A stretch of DNA of 5,111 nucleotides from Desulfobacterales bacterium CG23_combo_of_CG06-09_8_20_14_all_51_8 (GTDB taxonomy: Bacteria > Desulfobacterota > Desulfobacteria > Desulfobacterales > Desulfosalsimonadaceae): contig PCSG01000344.1 in the NCBI GenBank assembly GCA_002772195.1, positions 3,323-8,433 on the forward strand, given 5' to 3'. Positions 1-5,111 of the stretch are shown here, piece by piece. The notes under the pieces are model-generated. The model was not told the origin of the DNA. It saw only the letters and a list, made by a program, of their open reading frames with translations, and searched no databases. The position numbers were made by a program, and so were the translations under genes. Every line of letters starts with the position of its first letter. The first letter of the stretch is position 1.

Positions 1-505
1 GGCCTGGTAATCAATCATCTGCAACTTAAAGCCTTTGTGCTCGATCCATCGGGTATACATCCGAAACAGCATTTCCGCCCAGTCCTGGGCTTCGGTCCCA
101 CCGGCCCCGGCATTGATGGACATGATGGCATTATTTCGATCATCTTCGCCATCCAGCATGAGTTCAACGGACAACTGTTTGATCCGGCGGCCCAGGTTTT
201 CGGAAAGGGCCTGGGCCTCGGCGATGGATTTTTCATCGGATTCCTCGGTGCCGAGTTCAAAAAGGATCTCGCATTCCTCCACCGCCGCATGCAGCGAACC
301 CCAGCGTTCAATGGCAGAGGATAGCGCGGACCTTTCCTTGAGAATGGACTTGGCCCGGTCCTGATCTTCCCAGAACGCCGCGCCAGAGATCAGGTGTTCA
401 ATTTCAGCGAGCCGCAACTGCTTTGTCGGGAGGTCAAAGATAGTCCTTTAATTTTTCCAGTTTTTCATAATAGCCTTTGATCGCCTGTTTTAGTTCGATG
501 GACAT
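1..505 (-). CDS. prfB: Peptide chain release factor 2 (RF2), N-terminal part, expressed through a programmed +1 frameshift
   Basis: RF2 recognises UGA and UAA stop codons on the ribosome and triggers release of the finished peptide. Reading leftward from ATG at 505-503, 23 codons (MSIELKQAIKGYYEKLEKLK, then DYL) end at an in-frame TGA (436-434). A +1 shift there opens a frame that runs without a stop to base 1, giving 168 visible residues. Residues 24-125 form the charged, probably helical N-terminal domain, with an AFWED stretch (43-47) like the FWDD of RF2 proteins. Residues 130-153 begin INAGAGGTEAQDWAEM, the RF2 family block; RF1 lacks the AQDW form. The tripeptide anticodon (SPF) and GGQ motifs lie beyond the window, as RF2 is usually about 365-370 residues. 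A strong AAGGAGG (516-510) sits 4 bases before the start, inside the end of lnt. The gene must be joined across the frameshift, not called as a pseudogene. Confidence 0.96.
433..449 (-). promoter_or_regulatory. RF2 autoregulatory +1 frameshift site
   Basis: On the minus strand the sequence reads AAAGGACTATCTTTGAC. It contains the slippery codon CTT (439-437), the in-frame stop TGA (436-434) and the following C (433), the poor-termination context known from E. coli prfB. An internal Shine-Dalgarno-like AAGGA (448-444) lies 4 bases before CTT; E. coli has AGGGGG 3 bases before it. By established knowledge, low RF2 lets the ribosome pause at UGA and slip +1 from CUU to UUU, so RF2 controls its own synthesis. 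Translation in the shifted frame gives recognisable RF2 at once (DLPTKQLRLAEIEHLI), which supports real recoding rather than a sequencing error. Confidence 0.95.
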
Positions 506-2088
506 AATGCCTCCTTATTTTTAGAGAATTGTAATATTATAATAATTCCCAGCCAGATAAAGCAACACAGAACCGCCAGATCCCCGTGACGGGTGTAAAA
601 TGTCACGGGATTTTCCATCACCGGGACCTCGCGCGTCATGGCCGCTTCCGTAAACAGGGATGATTGTTCCAGAATCCGGCCGGTCGGGTCGATAAATCCG
701 CTGACGCCGGTATTGGCGGCACGGACCAGGGCCCGGCGGTTTTCAACGGCCCGGAACACGGCCATGGAAAAATGCTGATACGGCGCGCTGGTTTTCCCGA
801 ACCAGGCGTCATTGGTGATATTCACCAGAATTTTCGAGTGGTTCGCCGCCAGTTCCGATGCCAGTTCCGGAAAAATAATCTCATAGCAGATCAGCACCCC
901 GATGTCCGCCGGGGGCCACGCCAGGGTACCTCCGGCCCTTCCGGCCTTAAATTCCCCCACCTGGGCCACCATGTGATCTATAAACGGCAGCCACCGTTTC
1001 ATGGGCACGTATTCCCCGAACGGCACCAGATGGGCCTTGTCATACCGGCCCTTGATATCGCCGTCCGGCGTCACCAGGTACGCGCTGTTGTAGTACTTAT
1101 CCGCATATCTCTCAAAATCCACGCTCGGGCTGCCCGCCAGAAACCATGTGTTCATTCCCCCCATGGCCGCAAGCACCATTTTCGTCCATTCCACATTGTA
1201 TTTAAAATAAAACGGAATGGCGGTTTCCGGCCAGACGATCAGATCCGGATCATCCTTCCCAGCCGCTTCAGACAGCCGTACATAGGTGACGATGGTGTCG
1301 GTAAGAAATTTCGCGTCCCATTTCACGGACTGGGAAATATTTCCCTGAATCACCGAGATCTTCTGTTTTTCCGCAGCCGCGATCAACGCGTCCGTGGACT
1401 GAATCCGGGCGCTGCCGTAGGTCCAGGCCAGCGCAAGAATGACTATCAGCCCGATGACGGATACCGAGGCGTTCCTTGCTGATACGGACCGGCCCCGCCA
1501 TTTTTCCTTTTTCACCCAGAGAAACGCAAAAAAAATCACGGCGTTTGCCAGTACGATCACAAAGGACACCCCATACACGCCGAACGTATCGGCCATCTGA
1601 ATCAGATTCAGGTGCTCATACTGGGAGTACCCAACAAGCCCCCAGGGAAATCCCGTAAGCGCCAATCCCCGGGCATATTCCAGACAGACCCAGAATGCCG
1701 GAATCGTGACCAAAGACAGCAGGGACCCGGAACCAAAATACCCGACAAGGGCCGCAAAGGCTCCTACGTAGAGGGACAGATAAAACACCAGGAGGATAAA
1801 GATCAGCCCGCTCAGCCAAATAGGCAAAAACCCGTAAATGTGCATGGTTCCCACCAGCCAGTACAGGAGGGTGGCAAAATGAGCCATGCCGGTCACGATT
1901 CCCAGAATAAACCCTTCGCGGACAGAGGTTTTCCGGATGGCGGCCAGCAGAAACACCAGGGCGACCCATGCCGCCAAGGACCATCCGATTCCGGGAAAGG
2001 CCGCGGTCAGCAGAAAACCGCTTAAAACCGATAAACCGATAGTTATCCTGTTGATGCCCATGGATTGTATGCCCGTTGACGCGCCCAT
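490..2088 (-). CDS. lnt: Apolipoprotein N-acyltransferase
   Basis: Lnt is an inner-membrane enzyme that transfers an acyl chain from phospholipid to the N-terminal cysteine of apolipoproteins, the last step of lipoprotein maturation after Lgt and LspA. The 532-residue protein (E. coli has 512) has a hydrophobic N-terminal half with about six or seven membrane segments between residues 17 and 225, including the GFPW block near 146-149. A periplasmic nitrilase-like domain follows at about 243-490, then a final membrane helix near 502-521. The expected catalytic residues are present: Glu288 in WPET, Lys351 in YDKAHLVPFGEYVP (with the accessory Glu359) and Cys401 in LICYE. NDAWFG and the ENRRALVRAANTG block are also typical. 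The start is uncertain. I chose ATG at 2088, preceded by a weak AGGTG; TTG at 2112 lies 12 bases after a good AGGAGAGG (2132-2125), and ATG at 2061 sits closest to the first helix but has no ribosome site. The stop at 492-490 falls inside prfB. Confidence 0.95.
   Translation of the reverse strand: MGASTGIQSMGINRITIGLSVLSGFLLTAAFPGIGWSLAAWVALVFLLAAIRKTSVREGFILGIVTGMAHFATLLYWLVGTMHIYGFLPIWLSGLIFILLVFYLSLYVGAFAALVGYFGSGSLLSLVTIPAFWVCLEYARGLALTGFPWGLVGYSQYEHLNLIQMADTFGVYGVSFVIVLANAVIFFAFLWVKKEKWRGRSVSARNASVSVIGLIVILALAWTYGSARIQSTDALIAAAEKQKISVIQGNISQSVKWDAKFLTDTIVTYVRLSEAAGKDDPDLIVWPETAIPFYFKYNVEWTKMVLAAMGGMNTWFLAGSPSVDFERYADKYYNSAYLVTPDGDIKGRYDKAHLVPFGEYVPMKRWLPFIDHMVAQVGEFKAGRAGGTLAWPPADIGVLICYEIIFPELASELAANHSKILVNITNDAWFGKTSAPYQHFSMAVFRAVENRRALVRAANTGVSGFIDPTGRILEQSSLFTEAAMTREVPVMENPVTFYTRHGDLAVLCCFIWLGIIIILQFSKNKEALCPSN
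510..516 (-). promoter_or_regulatory. Ribosome binding site of prfB inside the lnt coding end
   Basis: AAGGAGG on the minus strand is a near-perfect Shine-Dalgarno match, 4 bases before the prfB ATG. The same bases encode Lys-Glu-Ala near the Lnt C-terminus. Ribosomes finishing lnt would pass over this site and stop 13 bases past the first base of the prfB start codon, so translational coupling is likely. Coupling itself is an inference. Confidence 0.75.
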
Positions 2089-2300
2089 TGATAAGTCACA
2101 CCTGCGCCGCAAAGAAGGGCTATTCCTCTCCTGAAAAATTTTTTATTGAGCGGTAACTTATCATTTTTATTGATCAAGTCAACACAGTTTATAAACCGTT
2201 GCCAGTGGAAATTTTAAAGGATTTGAATTTGCAAAATTATTTTTTCTACCGTATGGTAATTCATTTGAAGGTGACACATTAACGGCAGGCGAAACGATTC
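2089..2300. other. Divergent AT-rich intergenic region between lnt and rfbD
   Basis: About 190-210 bases separate two divergent genes, so both transcripts should start here. For lnt-prfB (leftward), TTGACT at 2182-2177 is a good -35 match, but the best -10 at 16 bases spacing (TAAGTT, 2160-2155) is weak. AGGAGAGG at 2132-2125 is a strong ribosome-site match that would serve a TTG start at 2112 at a rather long spacing. A palindromic TTGATCAA (2170-2177) overlaps this -35 region and could be chance or an operator half-site. No open frame of note, tRNA or riboswitch-like structure was seen. Confidence 0.6.
2229..2257 (+). promoter_or_regulatory. Candidate sigma-70 type promoter for rfbD-rfbB
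   Basis: TTGCAA (2229-2234) and TATGGT (2252-2257) are separated by 17 bases and each match 4 of 6 consensus positions. They sit in an AT-rich stretch about 45 bases ahead of the rfbD start. The match was found by eye, and AT-rich DNA produces such hits by chance. Confidence 0.3.
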
Positions 2301-3203
2301 ATGAACATCCTCATTACCGGTGCAAACGGGCAACTGGGAAAAGACTGCACGCAGATGTTGGGCGACGTCCACGCCACCACCTGCGTGGATATTGAAGAAT
2401 TAGACATCACCCACAAAGATCAGGTGCTTTCATTTATCCGGAAAATCCGACCGGATTTGATCATCAACTGCGCGGCCTTCACCCAGGTGGACCTTTGTGA
2501 AACCCAGAAAGATCTGGCATGGGCCGTCAATGTCACGGGCGCGGAAAATCTGGCCCTGGCTGCCGACGCCTGCGGAGCCCGGCTGGTGCATATTTCAACG
2601 GATTATGTGTTTGACGGGAAAAAACAATTTCCGGACGCTTATTCGGAAACCGACACCCCCAACCCCCTGTCCTATTACGGCATCACCAAACGCGAAGGGG
2701 AACTGGCGATCATGCGCGCAACAGACAACCATCTGATCCTCCGCACGGCCTGGCTGTATGGATTTTATGGCGCGAATTTCATCAAGACCATCGTGAAAAA
2801 AGCGCTGGCCGCACCGGATACCCCCTTAAAGATAGTCAACGACCAGTTCGGATCTCCCACCTGGAGCATGATTCTGGCCCGACAGATCGCGGCCCTGGTC
2901 CAGACGCCGGCCCGGGGCCTGTATCATGCGTCCGCCGAAGGCGCGTGCACATGGTTTGAGTTCGCCCGCTATTTTCTGGAAAAGCTCCAGGTGCCCCATC
3001 AGATCATCCCCTGCACGACCCGGGACTATCCGACCCCGGCTGTCCGGCCCGGGTGTTCGATCCTTGAAAACCAGCGGCTCAAGGCTGAAAATTGCAACCA
3101 AATGGGCCGCTGGCAAACGGACCTGGACGAATTTCTGCAAGTTTATGGAAAACAGCTCCTTGACCAATGCCAACCATCACCCAAACCACAGGACCCCCCA
3201 TGA
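2301..3203 (+). CDS. rfbD: dTDP-4-dehydrorhamnose reductase
   Basis: RfbD (RmlD) reduces dTDP-4-dehydro-L-rhamnose to dTDP-L-rhamnose with NAD(P)H, the last step of the cytoplasmic pathway that makes activated rhamnose for surface polysaccharide. The 300-residue protein has the usual family length. It begins with the Rossmann motif GANGQLG (7-13). It then shows INCAAFTQVD (55-64), HISTDYVFDG (97-106) with Thr100, and the catalytic Tyr126/Lys130 pair in YYGITK, all typical of this extended short-chain dehydrogenase. RTAWLYG (148-154), DQFGSPTWS (181-189) and RPGCSILENQRL (249-260) are substrate-side blocks characteristic of RmlD. The proline-rich tail (QPSPKPQDPP) is encoded over the ribosome site of the next gene. 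The ATG at 2301 has only a weak GGCAGG upstream. The stop overlaps the rfbB start as ATGA, so the two genes are co-translated. Other NDP-sugar reductases are possible, but the motifs and neighbours favour RmlD. Confidence 0.94.
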   Translation: MNILITGANGQLGKDCTQMLGDVHATTCVDIEELDITHKDQVLSFIRKIRPDLIINCAAFTQVDLCETQKDLAWAVNVTGAENLALAADACGARLVHISTDYVFDGKKQFPDAYSETDTPNPLSYYGITKREGELAIMRATDNHLILRTAWLYGFYGANFIKTIVKKALAAPDTPLKIVNDQFGSPTWSMILARQIAALVQTPARGLYHASAEGACTWFEFARYFLEKLQVPHQIIPCTTRDYPTPAVRPGCSILENQRLKAENCNQMGRWQTDLDEFLQVYGKQLLDQCQPSPKPQDPP

Positions 3204-4252
3204 ACCTTTTAGTCACCGGCGGATGCGGATTTATCGGCGCTAATTTTATCCGGTTTCTGATCGACCGGCCGGATTTTTCAGGCCGGATCATCAATGTGGA
3301 TTGCCTCACCTATGCGGGAAACCCGGAAAATCTGGCGGACATTGAAAAAACCCATCCGGACCGCTATGTCTTCGTCCAGGCCGATATCCGGGAGCCTGAC
3401 CAAATGGCCCGGGTTTTTGACGATTACGCCATTGACACGGTCTGCCATTTTGCCGCGGAATCCCATGTAGACCGGTCCATCGTATCCCCGGATGATTTTA
3501 TTCAAACCAATATCGTGGGCACTTTCAATCTTTTGGAAATCGCCCGGAACCGCCAAGGCCGAATAAAACGGTTTCATCACATCAGCACGGATGAAGTCTA
3601 CGGCAGCTTAGGCCATGACGGATATTTCACGGAAACCACCCCGTACCAGCCCAGCAGCCCCTATTCCGCGTCCAAGGCTGCTTCCGATCATCTGGTCCGG
3701 GCCTATCACACCACCTATGGACTTCCCGTGACCCTTTCCAACTGTTCCAACAATTACGGCCCGTATCAGTTTCCGGAAAAGCTGATTCCCCTGATGATTT
3801 TAAACGCCATGGAAGGCAAGTCCCTGCCGGTCTACGGAGACGGGAAGAACATCCGGGACTGGCTCTACGTGGAAGATCACTGCGCGGCGATCTGGGAAAT
3901 CATTTGTCGCGGCAAAGAGGGGGAAACCTATAATTTGGGCGGCAACTGCGAGATGGAAAACATCGGCCTGGTCACCATGATCTGCGACCTCATTGACGCG
4001 AAAACCGGAAAAACGTCCGGAAAACCCCGGCGGGAACTCATCACCTATGTCACGGACCGGCCCGGCCATGACCGGCGCTACGCCATTGACGCAAATAAGA
4101 TCCGGACCGGACTGGGATGGGAGCCGAAAACAGCCATTGAAACGGGAATCTCCGCCACCATCGACTGGTACATGACCCATCAGGACTGGGTGAGCCGGGT
4201 GAATACCGGGGAATACCGGGAATGGATCCGGCGGCAGTATCAAGCGGGATAA
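3200..4252 (+). CDS. rfbB: dTDP-glucose 4,6-dehydratase
   Basis: RfbB (RmlB) converts dTDP-D-glucose to dTDP-4-dehydro-6-deoxy-D-glucose using a tightly bound NAD+, step 2 of dTDP-rhamnose synthesis and a branch point to other deoxysugars. The 350-residue protein matches the family length. Visible motifs are the NAD-binding GGCGFIG (7-13), the TYAGNPENL block (37-45), HFAAESHVDRS (83-93), the active-site Thr130-Asp131-Glu132 in STDEVYG, and Tyr155/Lys159 in YSASK. Next come NCSNNYGPYQFPEKLIP (181-197) and YGDGKNIRDWLYVEDH (212-227), which separate RmlB from UDP-sugar epimerases. The start is ATG at 3200, whose last bases overlap the rfbD TGA; AGGA lies 6 bases upstream. An in-frame ATG at 3167 would add 11 residues before the Rossmann strand and is less likely. 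Confidence 0.96.
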   Translation: MNLLVTGGCGFIGANFIRFLIDRPDFSGRIINVDCLTYAGNPENLADIEKTHPDRYVFVQADIREPDQMARVFDDYAIDTVCHFAAESHVDRSIVSPDDFIQTNIVGTFNLLEIARNRQGRIKRFHHISTDEVYGSLGHDGYFTETTPYQPSSPYSASKAASDHLVRAYHTTYGLPVTLSNCSNNYGPYQFPEKLIPLMILNAMEGKSLPVYGDGKNIRDWLYVEDHCAAIWEIICRGKEGETYNLGGNCEMENIGLVTMICDLIDAKTGKTSGKPRRELITYVTDRPGHDRRYAIDANKIRTGLGWEPKTAIETGISATIDWYMTHQDWVSRVNTGEYREWIRRQYQAG

Positions 4253-4510
4253 GGTTTCAGTAAAAAAGATTTTCCGGCGACTTTTATATGAAAATAATCA
4301 TAACATTCTTATTTTATAAGAAAATATAAAATAATAAAAATTCCTCTGCGTCCCTGCGTCTCCGCGGGAGAATAAACATATCTCGCGCAAAGGCGCTGAG
4401 GCGCAGAAAAAAGACAGTTAAGTCCTTATTTTCATTCTTCGTTGTGCCCATCCGGGCATAGGGGTTAAAATAATTTAAAAAACGCAAACCAAAATGAGGT
4501 GAATCTTTTT
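4253..4510. other. AT-rich gap between rfbB and rfbA
   Basis: These 258 bases contain no credible coding frame. The first part (about 4255-4340) is very AT-rich and includes a short hairpin, TTCTTAT/ATAAGAA (4306-4312 and 4316-4322, loop TTT), with no T-run after it. A GCG-rich palindromic repeat occupies 4341-4411. Near the end, TGCCC/GGGCA (4445-4449, 4454-4458) could form a small hairpin. TTGTGC (4442-4447) with TAAAAT (4466-4471) at 18 bases spacing is a poor promoter candidate for rfbA. A gap this size in an otherwise overlapping cluster suggests rfbA may have its own promoter, though none is clear. Confidence 0.6.
4341..4411. repeat. Imperfect palindromic GCG-rich repeat with 8-base subunits
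   Basis: The left arm (4341-4371) and right arm (4381-4411) are inverted copies around a 9-base loop (ATAAACATA). By hand alignment 22 of 31 positions are complementary, 24 counting G-U pairs. Each arm is itself made of three 8-base units: TCTGCGTC, CCTGCGTC, TCCGCGGG on the left, and TCTCGCGC, AAAGGCGC, TGAGGCGC on the right. The element stands out from AT-rich flanks. It resembles the intergenic repeats with CTCTGCGTC-type and CGCAAAGGCG-type arms that I recall from many environmental bacterial genomes. I see no transposase or target-site duplication. Transcribed, it could form a long hairpin between rfbB and rfbA and act as an mRNA stabiliser or weak attenuator; this is an inference. Confidence 0.7.
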
Positions 4511-5111
4511 ATGAAAGGCATTATTCTGGCCGGCGGTTCCGGCACCCGGCTCTATCCCCTGACCCGTGTCACCAGTAAGCAGCTCCTGCCGATTTACGAC
4601 AAGCCCATGATTTATTATCCCCTGTCCGTGCTGATGCTCGGCGGCATCCGGAACATTCTCATCATCTCAACTCCCCAGGACCTTCCCAACTTCAAGGCCC
4701 TGCTGGGCGACGGGTCATGGCTGGGCCTTTCTCTGAGCTATGCGGAGCAGCCCCGGCCCGAAGGACTGGCCCAGGCCTTTCTCATCGGCGAATCCTTTAT
4801 CGGAAAAGACCCGGTCTGCCTGATTCTGGGCGACAACCTGTTTTACGGGCACAACCTGTCCGCTATCATCAAAACCGCCCTGGAAGTCAATTCCGGGGGC
4901 GTGGTATTCGGCTACCGCGTCAATGATCCGGAACGCTACGGGGTCGTGGAATTCGATGCGCGGGGGAATGTCGTGGGCATCGAGGAAAAACCCGAAAAAC
5001 CCAAATCCAAATATGCGGTGTCCGGCCTTTATGTGTATGACAATAAGGTGGTTGAGATTGCCCGCGCATTGAAACCATCGGATCGCGGAGAGCTGGAAAT
5101 AACAGACGTCA
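4511..5111 (+). CDS. rfbA: Glucose-1-phosphate thymidylyltransferase, N-terminal part
   Basis: RfbA (RmlA) joins glucose-1-phosphate and dTTP to give dTDP-glucose and pyrophosphate, the committed first step of dTDP-rhamnose synthesis and commonly inhibited by the end product. The frame is open from ATG at 4511 to the window edge, 200 residues of a usual 285-300. The nucleotide-binding signature GGSGTRLYPLT (8-18) contains Arg13, and Lys23 follows in SKQLLPIYDKPMIYYPLS. EQPRPEGLAQAF (79-90), LILGDNLFYG (105-113 region) with metal-binding Asp108, YGVVEF (143-148), EEKP (158-161) and ELEITDV (194-200) with Asp199 all match RmlA. The AQAF and GDNLFYG forms separate it from glucose-1-phosphate uridylyl- and cytidylyltransferases. 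GAGGTG (4496-4501) lies about 9 bases before the start. It continues the rfbD-rfbB cluster after a 258-base gap. Confidence 0.96.
   Translation, partial: MKGIILAGGSGTRLYPLTRVTSKQLLPIYDKPMIYYPLSVLMLGGIRNILIISTPQDLPNFKALLGDGSWLGLSLSYAEQPRPEGLAQAFLIGESFIGKDPVCLILGDNLFYGHNLSAIIKTALEVNSGGVVFGYRVNDPERYGVVEFDARGNVVGIEEKPEKPKSKYAVSGLYVYDNKVVEIARALKPSDRGELEITDV

Noticed and set aside
15..311. 98-codon minus-strand frame overlapping prfB
   Set aside because: It is an alternate frame of prfB; the frame one base over gives clear RF2 sequence including AGAGGTEAQDW.
434..436. In-frame TGA making prfB look like a pseudogene
   Set aside because: The stop is part of the known CTT-TGA-C recoding site, and the +1 frame encodes RF2 without interruption to the window edge.
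664..1482. 272-codon open frame on the plus strand opposite lnt
   Set aside because: It is fully antisense to a confidently identified lnt. Its translation is rich in Arg, His, Gly and Pro with no recognisable motif, as expected for a shadow frame in GC-rich DNA.
3167..3199. Upstream in-frame ATG extending RfbB by 11 residues
   Set aside because: The extension lies inside rfbD and precedes a protein that normally starts directly at the Rossmann strand; ATG 3200 has AGGA at good spacing and an ATGA overlap with rfbD.
3800..4243. 147-codon minus-strand frame opposite rfbB
   Set aside because: It lies fully antisense to rfbB, which has complete family motifs over this stretch, and its translation has no recognisable domain.
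4306..4322. Hairpin TTCTTAT-TTT-ATAAGAA after rfbB as a terminator
   Set aside because: The stem is almost all A-T and is not followed by a T-run on either strand, so it does not fit an intrinsic terminator; it is likely a by-product of AT-rich sequence.
4341..4411. CRISPR array or tRNA in the rfbB-rfbA gap
   Set aside because: The repeat units are only 8 bases, abut without spacers and form one palindrome; no cloverleaf or anticodon arm can be drawn.

Overview
The window reads as ordinary chromosomal DNA from a diderm (Gram-negative) bacterium. Apolipoprotein N-acyltransferase (lnt) implies an outer membrane with triacylated lipoproteins. Coding regions are moderately GC-rich and gaps are clearly AT-rich. 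This composition and the lnt-prfB pairing would fit a Desulfobacterota (deltaproteobacterial) genome, but that placement is an inference from gene style and recall; no search was run.

Left half, minus strand: lnt (about 490-2088) is followed by prfB (505 down to the window edge), which encodes peptide chain release factor 2. The two overlap by 16 bases, so they are probably one transcript with coupled translation. prfB carries the classical autoregulatory programmed +1 frameshift: codon 23 is CTT, followed by an in-frame TGA and then C, with a Shine-Dalgarno-like AAGGA just upstream. Only the first 168 residues of RF2 lie inside the window.

Middle, 2089-2300: a divergent, AT-rich intergenic region that must hold the promoters for lnt-prfB (leftward) and the sugar-nucleotide genes (rightward).

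Right half, plus strand: rfbD (dTDP-4-dehydrorhamnose reductase, 2301-3203) and rfbB (dTDP-glucose 4,6-dehydratase, start at 3200) overlap by an ATGA junction. After a 258-base gap comes rfbA (glucose-1-phosphate thymidylyltransferase, 4511 onward, cut by the window edge). These are steps 4, 2 and 1 of dTDP-L-rhamnose synthesis, which supplies rhamnose for O-antigen or other surface polysaccharide. Step 3 (rfbC) is not visible and could lie downstream. The gap before rfbA holds an imperfect palindrome built from 8-base units, resembling dispersed GCG-rich repeats of environmental bacteria.

I found no new biological system. The notable items are the RF2 recoding site, the lnt/prfB overlap and the palindromic repeat splitting the rml cluster.
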